Part shown: positions 50,821 to 60,587 of the stretch, piece after piece
Position numbering within the stretch: the stretch's first letter is position 1
How the letters are laid out: every line of letters begins with the position of its first letter
Origin: Streptomonospora nanhaiensis
GTDB lineage: Bacteria; Actinomycetota; Actinomycetes; Streptosporangiales; Streptosporangiaceae
Direction of reading: 5' to 3'
DNA length: 64,000 nt
Assembly: GCF_026642255.1 (NCBI RefSeq)
Contig: NZ_CP113264.1
Span: 6,572,001-6,636,000 of the forward strand
Translations under genes and position numbers: made by a program
The notes under the pieces: generated by a model
What the model saw: only the letters and a program-made list of their open reading frames with translations
What the model was told of the DNA's origin: nothing
The model's database searches: none

Positions 50821-51060
50821 CTAGTTCTTGACCGTGGCGCCGGAGTCGACGCAGCTGGCGCCGGCCACGCCCAGGACGGAGATCGCGTTGCCGCAGACGT
50901 TGATCGGCACGTCCAGGTCCGCGACGAGCTGGTTGCCGCCGAGGATGCTGCCGTTGCCGGAGGTGAAGACGTTGCTGTTGGCCATGGCCGGAGCACCGGT
51001 GAACAGGACGCCGGCGGCGGCGGCAACGATGGCACTGGCGGCGAAAGCCTTCTTCAGCAT
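50821..51060 (-). CDS. Chaplin-like small secreted protein
   Basis: 79 aa from ATG 51060, with GGGAG six bases upstream. Signal peptide LKKAFAASAIVAAAAGVLFT..PAMA; the mature chain of about 52 residues has GNGSILGGNQLVADLDVPIN followed by VCGNAISVLGVAGASCVDSG. The VPINVCGN...SVLG...C pattern is that of the chaplin domain (compare VPVNVCGNTVNVIG in Streptomyces chaplins), including the two Cys. Chaplins form the hydrophobic sheath of aerial hyphae and spores; a short one with no sorting signal would be released and assemble on the surface. An exact 10-bp inverted repeat lies 67 bases upstream. Family assignment is from motif similarity. Confidence 0.75.
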   Translation of the reverse strand: MLKKAFAASAIVAAAAGVLFTGAPAMANSNVFTSGNGSILGGNQLVADLDVPINVCGNAISVLGVAGASCVDSGATVKN

Positions 51061-51126
51061 GTGTTTCTCCCGTCGGACCGGTCGGCGGGGGCGCCAACCG
51101 GTCGATAACGTTGACTATGTGTATGA

Positions 51127-51151
51127 GACTGAACACTCCCCGTGTTCAGTC
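51127..51151. promoter_or_regulatory. Perfect inverted repeat upstream of the chaplin-like gene
   Basis: GACTGAACAC and GTGTTCAGTC are perfect 10-bp arms around TCCCC, 67 bases upstream of the ATG at 51060, in an AT-rich zone that also holds possible promoter hexamers (CATAGT near 51119-51114 on the minus strand). It reads as an operator for a dimeric regulator, though a hairpin is also possible. Confidence 0.55.
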
Positions 51152-51303
51152 ACTATTTAGCCATACTCAACCACTCCATGTGACCAAAACTCGGAAGTCT
51201 TCCGGGGCGCGGAGCTGGAGATATCACCATTCGCGACCAACCATGTCCGACATGTGGTCCACAACTGGAAGCACTTTGAGCCCATATTGTGTTGCACGTC
51301 ACA

Positions 51304-53292
51304 TCAGGTTTCGGGGGTGTCATAGGTCCCGTCCGCGGCCCCGGTCCCCACGGCGTGCCCCGGACGCCGCTCCAGCGTCGAACGGGTCGCCCAGCGCTCC
51401 GTCCCCGCCGACGGCACCCGTGCCCGGCGGCCGTACGCGGCGAGCGCGTCCACGAGCCGGCGGCCCTCCCCCGCCTCCCGGGCGGACGCCCTCGCCCGGA
51501 CCGGGCCGGGGGGCGTGTCCACGTCCACCGACACGAGGCCGGTGAACCGGGCCAGCGGGCCGGCCGTCAGCCGCAGCGACTGGACGCGCTCCACCGGAAC
51601 GATCTCCGTCACCTGGCAGAACAGGCCCCGGGTGCTGATGAACAGGCGCCGGTCGACGCCGACCAGCCCCGGCACCCAGGTCCGGTTCGGCACCATCGCC
51701 ACGTGCGCCGCCCCGCTGTCCGGGAACAGCTCGTCGACCAGCGCGTAGGCCCTCCGGCGCGGGGCCACCGGGAGCAGGGTGGCCGAGTCGCCCTGGCGGG
51801 CTCCCGCGTATCCCGCGACGTTGGCCTCCACACGGGCCACCCCCAGTGCGCGCCAGAGCAGCGGCTCGACCACGCGCACCGCCTGGACCCGGCCCGGCGG
51901 GACCGTCTGCATGCGGCGCTGGAACATGCCGTAGCGCAGCCGGAGCCCGTCCGAGGACAGGGAGGCGTAGTAGTCCGTGTAGCGGGCCAGGGGCCCCCAG
52001 AAGTAGCGGAGCAGCCCCAGGGTGAGGGGCACGAGCGCGCCCGCCACCCCCGGTTCGGCGAAGACCGCGCCGGCGGTGGCCAGCATGAGCAGCAGCACGA
52101 ACGACAGCAGGACCGGCACCCGGAAGGTCAGCGCGCCGAGCAGCAGGAGGAACGGCAGCCGGTAGAACGGCCACTCCGGCGCCTCGGGCGAACGGCCCGG
52201 GAGCCCCGCCGCGTGGGCGAGGACCGCCGCGCGCACCCGTTCGGCCAGGCCCCTGCGCAGACAGCGCAGCCGGATGGCGCTCCCGTCGCCCCCGGCGAGT
52301 TCGATGCGCAGTTCGGCCATGCCGAACACCTGCATGAGCAGGGGCTGGACCACGTCCACCGCCTGGAGGCGGCTGAGCGGGATCTCCCGTGAGCTGCGCA
52401 TCACGAGACCGGTGTGGACCACCAGGTGGTCCTCGCGCAGGCCGAAGGTGCCGTACCACCAGGAGGGCAGGGCGTAGGCGAGGGAGCCGAACACGACGGC
52501 CACCGTCATCATCACCACCCAGCCGAAGCCGAACATGGTGAGGATCGGGCCGGCCAGCGCCACGAACACCAGGGCGACGGCGACCACCTGGAGCGGGACG
52601 ACCGCCCAGTGCGAACGGAACACGCCCGTGGTGACGTCCTCGTCGGGTTCGCGCCGCGGTACCGGCTGCGGGCGCCACGCCACCGAGGGGGGCAGCATCG
52701 TCGGCGCCTGCGGGTACGGGCCGGCCGGCGGGAAGCCGGCGGGGGGCCGGGCCCCGTGGCCGTACGGCGCCCCGTACGGCCCCTGCGGGCCGGGAGCGGG
52801 GTACCCGCCGGGCCCCGGGGGACCGTACGGACCCGGAGCGGCTCCGGGGGCGGGCGGGTGCGCCGGTCGGCCGCCGGGCCACTGCGGCGCCGGTCCGGGC
52901 GGGATCCCCGGACCGTACGCGGACCGGGGGTCCCGGGGAACGGGTCCCGGCCGCCCCGGGGCGCCCGGACGGCCGGACTCCGCGTGCGCGGCGGGCGGGG
53001 GCCCGGGCGGCACACGCCCGGCGGTCCCCTCCGGTGCCGACCGCGGGGCGCCGGGCGCCTCCTGGGGACCGGAGGGGCCCTGGGCGCCGGAGGGCTCCTG
53101 GGCGCCGGTCGGACCCACAGGTCCGGGCTCCGCCCCCGCCGCCTCCGGGCGCGGGCCCCCGCCGGGCGGGACCCACCCCGGTCCGGCCGTGTCCTGCGGC
53201 CCCGGCGGGTCCTCACGCGCGGCGCCCTCCCCCGAGGGCTGTTCCCCCGGTGGACGCTGGGGCTCCTGGGACGGCTGAGCTGATCCGTGCAC
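51304..53292 (-). CDS. PH-domain membrane protein (YdbT-like) with long Pro/Gly-rich N-terminus
   Basis: 662 aa. About the first 200 residues are Pro/Gly/Ala-rich and disordered. Several transmembrane helices follow (for example WAVVPLQVVAVALVFVALAG and RLPFLLLLGALTFRVPVLLS) alternating with bacterial PH-like (bPH2) domains: YGTFGLREDHLVVHTGLVMR, SREIPLSRLQAVDVVQPLLM with VFGMAELRIEL, and YASLSSDGLRLRYGMFQRRM with QTVPPGRVQAVRVVEPLLWR. This is the YdbT organisation. GTG 53292 directly abuts the TAA of the YdbS-like gene, so the two are a translationally coupled pair. Function unknown; such pairs have been linked to resistance to some bacteriocins in Bacillus, not tested here. Confidence 0.8.
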   Translation of the reverse strand: MHGSAQPSQEPQRPPGEQPSGEGAAREDPPGPQDTAGPGWVPPGGGPRPEAAGAEPGPVGPTGAQEPSGAQGPSGPQEAPGAPRSAPEGTAGRVPPGPPPAAHAESGRPGAPGRPGPVPRDPRSAYGPGIPPGPAPQWPGGRPAHPPAPGAAPGPYGPPGPGGYPAPGPQGPYGAPYGHGARPPAGFPPAGPYPQAPTMLPPSVAWRPQPVPRREPDEDVTTGVFRSHWAVVPLQVVAVALVFVALAGPILTMFGFGWVVMMTVAVVFGSLAYALPSWWYGTFGLREDHLVVHTGLVMRSSREIPLSRLQAVDVVQPLLMQVFGMAELRIELAGGDGSAIRLRCLRRGLAERVRAAVLAHAAGLPGRSPEAPEWPFYRLPFLLLLGALTFRVPVLLSFVLLLMLATAGAVFAEPGVAGALVPLTLGLLRYFWGPLARYTDYYASLSSDGLRLRYGMFQRRMQTVPPGRVQAVRVVEPLLWRALGVARVEANVAGYAGARQGDSATLLPVAPRRRAYALVDELFPDSGAAHVAMVPNRTWVPGLVGVDRRLFISTRGLFCQVTEIVPVERVQSLRLTAGPLARFTGLVSVDVDTPPGPVRARASAREAGEGRRLVDALAAYGRRARVPSAGTERWATRSTLERRPGHAVGTGAADGTYDTPET

Positions 53293-53856
53293 TTACAACC
53301 CCGTCGAGAAACTCTCGCTGCGCGCCGCGAGCCGGTCGCGCAACTGGACGGCTTCGGCCAGGGGGAGTCCGACCACGCGGATGTCGGCGGTGCTCGCCGC
53401 GGTGCGCACCCGCACGGTCGCGATCCCCAGTGCCTGTTCCAGCAGGTCGGCGGTGACGTCGACGACCTGCATGCGGCCGTAGGGGACGACCACCAGCTGG
53501 CGGACGAGCACCCCGTAGGTCAGGTACAGCTCCTCCGCGGCCTCCGCGTACCCCCACGACCCGCGGAACCGCCCGGCCAGGAGCCAGCCCGCGGCGAAGG
53601 CCGCCAGGGCCGCCGCCGTCCAGCCCGCGGCCCACGGCCAGGAGGCCCAGACGAAGAGCGTCACGGCGCCCCCGACGCCGGCGATCAGGCACACCGCGCC
53701 CACCACGAGCCTGCGGTACCACGCGAGGGCGGGCGACACGCGGTTCCAGGAGGTGTTCTCGGGCGGGGCGAACGCCGCGTCGAGCGGCCGGGCGGGCCGG
53801 GGCTCCCCGGTCGGGGTCGGCGGCGTCGGCTGCGGTGTCGGATCACTGGTCTCCAC
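53293..53856 (-). CDS. PH-domain membrane protein (YdbS-like)
   Basis: About 187 aa. A Pro-rich N-terminus leads to two transmembrane helices (RRLVVGAVCLIAGVGGAVTL and WAAGWTAAALAAFAAGWLLA) and one bPH2 domain (AEELYLTYGVLVRQLVVVPY, GRMQVVDVTADLLEQALGIA, VRVRTAASTADIRVVGLPLA). This is the short partner of the YdbT-like gene immediately downstream, with zero-base spacing. The start is uncertain: GTG 53856 is used, TTG 53868 is also in frame, and neither has a convincing ribosome site. A strong hairpin at 54017-54047 separates it from the folate operon, so this pair is its own unit. Confidence 0.75.
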   Translation of the reverse strand: METSDPTPQPTPPTPTGEPRPARPLDAAFAPPENTSWNRVSPALAWYRRLVVGAVCLIAGVGGAVTLFVWASWPWAAGWTAAALAAFAAGWLLAGRFRGSWGYAEAAEELYLTYGVLVRQLVVVPYGRMQVVDVTADLLEQALGIATVRVRTAASTADIRVVGLPLAEAVQLRDRLAARSESFSTGL

Positions 53857-54016
53857 GGAGCCAGTCAACCATCAGCGGGCAACCCCCCGCCGGAGCGGCT
53901 CGGCGCGGCCCCGGGCCGGACTGCGGCGCGGGCGCCCCGGAAGCGGCCGGCGGGCCCGTCGCAGGGTCGGCCGTCCCCGGCCGCGCGGCGGGCCGCCGGT
54001 CCCGTCGGCGCCGGAG

Positions 54017-54047
54017 GCCCTCCCCGCCCGCGTCGGGCGGGGAGGGC
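54017..54047 (-). terminator. Terminator of the folate/DUF3180 operon
   Basis: A perfect 14-bp stem GCCCTCCCCGCCCG / CGGGCGGGGAGGGC with a CGT loop, 81 bases after the DUF3180 stop (54128). Confidence 0.8.
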
Positions 54048-54127
54048 GTCGCCGGCTTCCGCGGGCGGTGCGCCCGGGGCGTGTTCCGTGGACGCTCCCG
54101 GCGGCCCCGGAGCCCGCGGGACGCGGC

Positions 54128-54616
54128 CTACCGGGCGGCCGGGGGCTCGTCGCCCCTGTCGTCGTCCTCGGGGACCCGGCAGCAGTACTCCAGGTAGAGG
54201 GCCGCGGCCAGCAGGAGCCCGGCGGACAGCGCCGTGAACAGCGCCGTCAGGAACACCTCCCGCTGCGTGGGCAGCACCAGCATGTCCGACACCGTGAGCG
54301 CCATGCCCGCGAAGAAGCCCAGCGCCAGCGACGCGAACAGCGCGCTCGCCTTGGCCAGGGCGACCAGGCGGGCCGCGCTGAGCGGCTGGATCGGCTCGGT
54401 GCCGGGCTCGTGGCGGATGCGCCTGCGGGTCCGCCCCGCCGTGAACCCCTCCGCCAGGGCGAGCAGCAGCAGGGTCGGGATCGCCGACCACGGCAGGAGG
54501 GGCAGGGCGGGCAGCGCGTTGGTCAGCAGGACCCCCAGGAGGGCCCCGGCCACCACCAGCAGCGCCGGCACCCGCCAGCCCGTGGGCCGCAGCCGCCCCT
54601 CGTCGTCCCCGGCCAT
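54128..54616 (-). CDS. DUF3180 membrane protein
   Basis: 162 aa, four transmembrane helices: VPALLVVAGALLGVLLTNAL, AIPTLLLLALAEGFTAGRTR, SAARLVALAKASALFASLAL with GFFAGMALTVSDML, and a last one ALFTALSAGLLLAAALYLEY. The second and third flank RTRRRIRHEPG, a basic loop conserved in the DUF3180 family, which is always next to folK in actinobacteria. Its role is unknown. ATG 54616 overlaps the folK stop as TGATG. It is the last gene of the operon, followed by a strong hairpin. Topology suggests an integral membrane protein without enzymatic motifs. Confidence 0.85.
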   Translation of the reverse strand: MAGDDEGRLRPTGWRVPALLVVAGALLGVLLTNALPALPLLPWSAIPTLLLLALAEGFTAGRTRRRIRHEPGTEPIQPLSAARLVALAKASALFASLALGFFAGMALTVSDMLVLPTQREVFLTALFTALSAGLLLAAALYLEYCCRVPEDDDRGDEPPAAR

Positions 54617-55152
54617 CAGCGGCCCTCCCCGCCCGGCAGCCGCAGTCCCAGGTCCTCGCGCACGCGGAGTTCCTGCGCGCCGCCGGTGTCCTCGGCCACG
54701 AGGCCGGCCAGGAGGTCCGCGACCGGGCCGCGGCCCGGCAGTTCGGCGAGGGGGTCGGCGTCCAGCCACGGCTGGAGGACGAACGCCCTCAGGTGCGCCC
54801 GCGGGTGCGGCAGGGTCAGGTCCGGGTCGTCGTCGCACACGTCGCCGTACGAGACGACGTCCACGTCCAGGGTGCGCGGACCCCACCGGACCTCGCGGAC
54901 CCGGCCGAAGGCCCGCTCGGCGTCCTGCGCGCGGGCCAGCAGCTCCCCGGGCGTGCCGGCCGTGTCCACGACGAGGACCGCGTTGAGGAACGCCCCCTGG
55001 TCGGGGCCGCCCACCGGGGCGGTCTCGTAGACCGGGGAGACCGCCACCGGGGCGGGCGCGCCCGGCCCGCCCAGCAGGGTGTCCACCGCGCCCTGGAGGG
55101 TCGCCATCCGGTCCCCGAGGTTGGACCCCAGGGAGAGCACCGCCCGGGTCAC
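54616..55152 (-). CDS. folK: 2-amino-4-hydroxy-6-hydroxymethyldihydropteridine pyrophosphokinase
   Basis: 178 aa: AVLSLGSNLGDRMATLQGAV with the substrate-binding N-terminus, VSPVYETAPVGGPDQGAFLN, ERAFGRVREVRWGPRTLDVD and VVSYGDVCDD with the Asp pair that binds magnesium, then LTLPHPRAHLRAFVLQPWLD. It transfers pyrophosphate from ATP to the pterin alcohol made by FolB. GTG 55152 overlaps the folB stop (GTGA) and the folK stop overlaps DUF3180 (TGATG), so translation is chained through three genes. A C-terminal extension of about 35 residues beyond the core is polar and probably disordered. Confidence 0.95.
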   Translation of the reverse strand: MTRAVLSLGSNLGDRMATLQGAVDTLLGGPGAPAPVAVSPVYETAPVGGPDQGAFLNAVLVVDTAGTPGELLARAQDAERAFGRVREVRWGPRTLDVDVVSYGDVCDDDPDLTLPHPRAHLRAFVLQPWLDADPLAELPGRGPVADLLAGLVAEDTGGAQELRVREDLGLRLPGGEGR

Positions 55153-55586
55153 CTCCGCGACCCCCGTCCGTCCGGGACACGGGCGGGCTCCGCGGCGCCG
55201 GGCTCCCCCTGGCCCCCGGGACCCGTCCGGTCCCTGACGACGGTGACCGCGACGTCCGCGAACTCGTGGTCGATGGGCGCGGACGGCTTGTGCACCGTCA
55301 CCTCGGCCCGGTCGACCAGGGGCACGGCCAGGCACGCGTCCGCCAGGCGCTCGGCGAGCGTCTCGATCAGGTTGACCGGCTCACCGGTCACGATCGCGAC
55401 CAGCCGGTCGGCGAGCAGCCCGTAGTGGACGGTGTCGCCGACGTCGTCGGAGGCCGCCGCCGCCGCGGTGTCCAGGTGGAGCACGGCGTCGACCACGAAG
55501 TCCTGGCCCTCGCGGCGCTCGAACCCGAACACCCCGTGGTGGCCGCGCGCGCGGAGGCCGCGGAGGGCGATGCGGTCCCGCGTCAC
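55149..55586 (-). CDS. folB: Dihydroneopterin aldolase
   Basis: 145 aa: IALRGLRARGHHGVFGFERR is the FolB N-terminal motif, GDTVHYGLLADRLVAIVTGE and VNLIETLAERLADACLAVPL carry the catalytic Glu region, and AEVTVHKPSAPIDHEFADVA holds the essential Lys/Pro segment. It cleaves dihydroneopterin to the pterin used by FolK. The final 30 residues (TGPGGQGEPGAAEPARVPD) are disordered. GTG 55586 overlaps the stop of the NTF2-like gene (GTGA) and its own stop overlaps folK (GTGA). Confidence 0.95.
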   Translation of the reverse strand: MTRDRIALRGLRARGHHGVFGFERREGQDFVVDAVLHLDTAAAAASDDVGDTVHYGLLADRLVAIVTGEPVNLIETLAERLADACLAVPLVDRAEVTVHKPSAPIDHEFADVAVTVVRDRTGPGGQGEPGAAEPARVPDGRGSRR

Positions 55587-56023
55587 TCCTCGCCCTCCTC
55601 GTCGTCCTCCATCAGCACGGGAGAGGCGTGGTGCGACCACAGCCTCCATCCCTGCTCCGTGTCCACGAACAGGTTGGTGGTCACCACCTGGCCCCCGGCG
55701 ACGAAGCCGGGGCTGCCGTCCTCGGCGGTGAGCACGTTCTCCTCGCACGTCACCATGGCGATGTCGCCCCCGACCCCGATGTGGGTCTCGGTGAGCACGT
55801 ACTGGATGTACGTCACGTTGGCCATGATCAGCGACCAGGCCCTCATGATCTCGGTCCGGCCGCGCAGCAGCGGCCAGCCCGGGTTGACGCACACCAGGTC
55901 GGGCGCCTCGTGCTCCTCGGCCCAGACGCTGCGCATCAGGTCGATGTCGCCGTTCTCGATGGCGCTGTAGAACTGCGCGTTGGCCTCGGCCACGCGCTCC
56001 ATGACCTCCTGGCGCGACTTCAC
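55583..56023 (-). CDS. NTF2/SnoaL-like protein embedded in the folate operon
   Basis: 146 aa with the cone-shaped NTF2-like fold: ERVAEANAQFYSAIENGDID (N-terminal helices), MRSVWAEEHEAPDLVCVNPG, LLRGRTEIMRAWSLIMANVT and FVDTEQGWRLWSHHASPVLM. Proteins of this type include hydrolases, isomerases and small-ligand carriers; no catalytic residue can be assigned. Both ends overlap neighbours by four bases: start GTG 56023 with folP, stop with folB. Its conserved insertion between folP and folB in actinobacteria suggests a folate-linked or pterin-binding role, which is unproven. Confidence 0.85.
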   Translation of the reverse strand: MKSRQEVMERVAEANAQFYSAIENGDIDLMRSVWAEEHEAPDLVCVNPGWPLLRGRTEIMRAWSLIMANVTYIQYVLTETHIGVGGDIAMVTCEENVLTAEDGSPGFVAGGQVVTTNLFVDTEQGWRLWSHHASPVLMEDDEEGEE

Positions 56024-56925
56024 CGGCCGCCCCGGTCCAGCGGCTCGGAGCGCCCCTCGTCCAGGCCGGCGCCGCCGTCGGCCCAGGCGGCGGCGACGCG
56101 CACGGCGTCGGCGTTGGGCCGCACGTCGTGCACCCGCACGGCCCACGCCCCGCGGTCGGCGGACAGCGTGGTGACGGCGGCCGTGGCGGCGTCGCACTCG
56201 GCGAACGGGCGGTCCTCGCCCTTGGCGTCGCCGAGGAGCCGGCTCAGGAAGCGTTTGCGCGAACCGGCCACCAGTACCGGCCGCCCCAGTTCGTGGAAGC
56301 GTTCGAGGTCGTGGAGAAGCGCCCAGTTGTGCGCCTGCTCGGGGCGTTTGGAGAATCCCAGTCCCGGGTCCAGAACGATCTGACCCGGATCGACACCTGC
56401 ACTGATCATGGCCTCCATACGGTCGCGGAGCTCATCGAGGACCTCCTGGACGACATCCGTGTACACGGCACGGCTCTGCATGTCATGACTATGCCCACGC
56501 CAGTGCATCAACACGTAGGCAACGCCGGAAGAGGCGACAAGGCGTGCCATCGCCGGATCGGCGAGGCCCCCGCTGACGTCGTTGACGAGCACCGCGCCGG
56601 CCTCGACGGACCGCTCCGCGACCTCCGCGCGCATGGTGTCCACGCTGACGGCGACACCGCGCGAGGCGAGTTCGCGCACGACGGGCTCCACCCTTCGCAG
56701 CTCCTCCTGCGCGGAGACGCGCTGCGCTCCGGGGCGGGTGGACTCACCGCCCACGTCGATGATGTCCGCGCCCTCCTCGACCAGGTGCAGGCCGTGCTCG
56801 ATCGCCCTGTCGGGATCGAACCACGCGCCGCCGTCGGAGAAGGAGTCGGGGGTGACGTTCACGACCCCCATGACCAGGCACCGCCCGCGGTCGGGCAGGC
56901 CCGGAAGTGTGTGTTTCGGCCCCAT
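56020..56925 (-). CDS. folP: Dihydropteroate synthase
   Basis: 301 aa TIM barrel: CLVMGVVNVTPDSFSDGGAW (pterin/Mg binding), ADIIDVGGESTRPGAQRVSA (pABA site), GVAVSVDTMRAEVAERSVEA, VLVNDVSGGLADPAMARLVA, IVLDPGLGFSKRPEQAHNWA and LVAGSRKRFLSRLLG. It condenses p-aminobenzoate with the FolK product; sulfonamides target it. I choose ATG 56925 because TAGGGT (56938-56933) ends seven bases before it and no ribosome site is present: a leaderless transcript. Upstream, two long hairpins separate it from folE. So folP heads its own transcription unit while still overlapping the next gene. Confidence 0.96.
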   Translation of the reverse strand: MGPKHTLPGLPDRGRCLVMGVVNVTPDSFSDGGAWFDPDRAIEHGLHLVEEGADIIDVGGESTRPGAQRVSAQEELRRVEPVVRELASRGVAVSVDTMRAEVAERSVEAGAVLVNDVSGGLADPAMARLVASSGVAYVLMHWRGHSHDMQSRAVYTDVVQEVLDELRDRMEAMISAGVDPGQIVLDPGLGFSKRPEQAHNWALLHDLERFHELGRPVLVAGSRKRFLSRLLGDAKGEDRPFAECDAATAAVTTLSADRGAWAVRVHDVRPNADAVRVAAAWADGGAGLDEGRSEPLDRGGR

Positions 56926-56932
56926 AAGGATC

Positions 56933-56938
56933 ACCCTA
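56933..56938 (-). promoter_or_regulatory. Candidate folP -10 element for a leaderless transcript
   Basis: TAGGGT on the minus strand ends seven bases before ATG 56925, placing the expected transcription start on the ATG. It sits right at the edge of the large folE hairpin. Confidence 0.5.
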
Positions 56939-56944
56939 CGCGTA

Positions 56945-57022
56945 CGGCCGGGGGCCGGGGGCTCGTGCCCCCGGCCCCCGGCCGGGTGTCCGCGACGTCA
57001 CTTCCGGGGGCTCCGCCCCCGG
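56945..57022 (-). terminator. Tandem terminator hairpins between folE and folP
   Basis: Proximal to folE: CCGGGGGC (57004-57011) / GCCCCCGG (57015-57022), loop TCC, starting eight bases after the folE stop. Distal: an 18-bp perfect stem (56945-56962 with 56967-56984; arms contain GGGGGCCGGGGGC) around TCGT. Together they should strongly stop transcription from ftsH-folE. Confidence 0.8.
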
Positions 57023-57029
57023 AGCGCCC

Positions 57030-57625
57030 TCAGCGCCGGTCGAGGATCAGGCTCATCGCCTCGGACCGGGTGCGGTCGCTGCTGCGGAAGATCCCCCGCA
57101 CCGCGGAGGTGACGGTCTGGGCCCCGGGCTTGCGCACCCCGCGCATCGTCATGCACAGGTGCTCGGCCTCGACCACGACGATCACGCCGCGGGGCTGGAG
57201 GTGGTCCATGATCGCGTCCGCGACCTGGCCGGTGAGCCGCTCCTGGACCTGCGGGCGGCGCGCGTACACGTCCACCAGCCGGGCGAGCTTGCTCAGGCCC
57301 GTGATGCGGCCGTCGGCGCCCGGGATGTAGCCCACGTGCGCGACCCCGTAGAACGGCACCAGGTGGTGCTCGCACGTGGAGTAGAGCTCGATGTCCTTGA
57401 CCAGGACCAGTTCCTCGTGGTCGGCCTCGAAGACCGTGGTGAGCACGTCGCCCGGCTTCTGGCCGAGCCCCGCGTACTGCTCCTCGTAGGCGCGCGCCAC
57501 CCGCTCCGGGGTCTTGACCAGGCCGTCGCGGTCCGGGTCCTCGCCGATCGCGATGAGGATCTCCCTCACCGCGCGCTCGATGCGCGGACGGTCCACCGGT
57601 CTGGGCGGCAGTTCGCCGGCTCCGC

Positions 57626-57629
<4 letters not shown>
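57030..57629 (-). CDS. folE: GTP cyclohydrolase I
   Basis: 199 aa: IAIGEDPDRDGLVKTPERVA, then DIELYSTCEHHLVPFYGVAH with the zinc-binding Cys and His, ARLVDVYARRPQVQERLTGQ and VVVEAEHLCMTMRGVRKPGA with the second zinc Cys, ending in SSDRTRSEAMSLI. It converts GTP to dihydroneopterin triphosphate, the entry to folate synthesis. Start GTG 57629 overlaps the ftsH stop as GTGA, so it is translated with ftsH. A double hairpin ends this unit before folP. Confidence 0.97.
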
Positions 57630-59632
<2,003 letters not shown>

Positions 59633-59893
59633 GTGAGCGGAACCCTGTCGGGTCCGTCCCTCCTGACCAGGCCGCCCGCCCCAGAGGACTATCCGAAGCA
59701 GGACCAAACGGACACGTGGCTCCCCGCGAGAACGCCGGGACCTTCGACGGTACACCGCACCCCACCGGGCGGGAGCACCGCTCGGCAAGCCGGACGCGGG
59801 GTCGTCATGAGAGCAACGACGGCACCCCGCCCGGTTGTTCCCGTGAGCGTTCCCACCGCCGCGCGGGGGCCGCGCGGCGGCGTTCCCGGGGGG

Positions 59894-60448
59894 CTACTCC
59901 TCGTAGACGTGCGGGGCGAGAGTGCCGATGAACGGCAGGTTGCGGTACTTCTCCGCGTAGTCGAGGCCGTAGCCGACGATGAACTCGTTGGGCAGGTCGA
60001 AGCCGATGTACTTGACGTCGAGGTCGACGTCGAAGGCCAGCGGCTTGCGGACCATGGTGCAGACCTCGACCGAGCTGGGCCCGCGCGACTTGAGGTTCCC
60101 CACCAGCCAGGAGAGCGTCAGGCCCGAGTCGATGACGTCCTCGACGATCAGGACGTCGCGGTCCTTGATGTCGGTCTCCAGGTCCTTGAGGATCCGCACC
60201 ACACCGGAGGAGGTCGTCCCCGCGCCGTAGGAGGACACCGCCATCCAGTCCATGGAGACGGGGCTGTGCAGCACCCGGGCCAGGTCGGCCATCACCATGA
60301 CCGCGCCCTTGAGCACTCCGACGATCAGCAGGTCCCTGCCCGCGTAGTCCGCGTCGATCCGCGCACCGAGCTCCGCCAGGCGCGCGTTGATCTCTTCCTC
60401 GGTGACCAGGACCTTCTCCAGGTCCCGACCCATGTCCTTAGCGTCCAC
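59894..60448 (-). CDS. hpt: Hypoxanthine phosphoribosyltransferase
   Basis: 184 aa: LLIVGVLKGAVMVMADLARV (pyrophosphate-binding loop), VSSYGAGTTSSGVVRILKDL (flexible loop) and DVLIVEDVIDSGLTLSWLVG (PRPP-binding motif), then VCTMVRKPLA and KYIGFDLPNEFIVGYGLDYA for base recognition. It salvages hypoxanthine/guanine to nucleotides. GTG 60448 has GAGGAC seven bases upstream; ATG 60433 would have the ribosome site too close. A TATCCT hexamer near 60497 on the minus strand may be its own -10. It stands between tilS (139 bases upstream) and ftsH (261 bases downstream). Confidence 0.95.
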   Translation of the reverse strand: MDAKDMGRDLEKVLVTEEEINARLAELGARIDADYAGRDLLIVGVLKGAVMVMADLARVLHSPVSMDWMAVSSYGAGTTSSGVVRILKDLETDIKDRDVLIVEDVIDSGLTLSWLVGNLKSRGPSSVEVCTMVRKPLAFDVDLDVKYIGFDLPNEFIVGYGLDYAEKYRNLPFIGTLAPHVYEE

Positions 60449-60587
60449 GCTCACTGTCCTCGCTGCTGGGTTCCCCGTTTGCGGCAACCAGGATAAACGT
60501 GCCGAACACGGGTACGGCCCCCGACCGGCGGCCCCCGGTCCCCTCGGCGTCCGCGCAGGTCGGACATGCCGGGCAGGCGGGGAGGGT

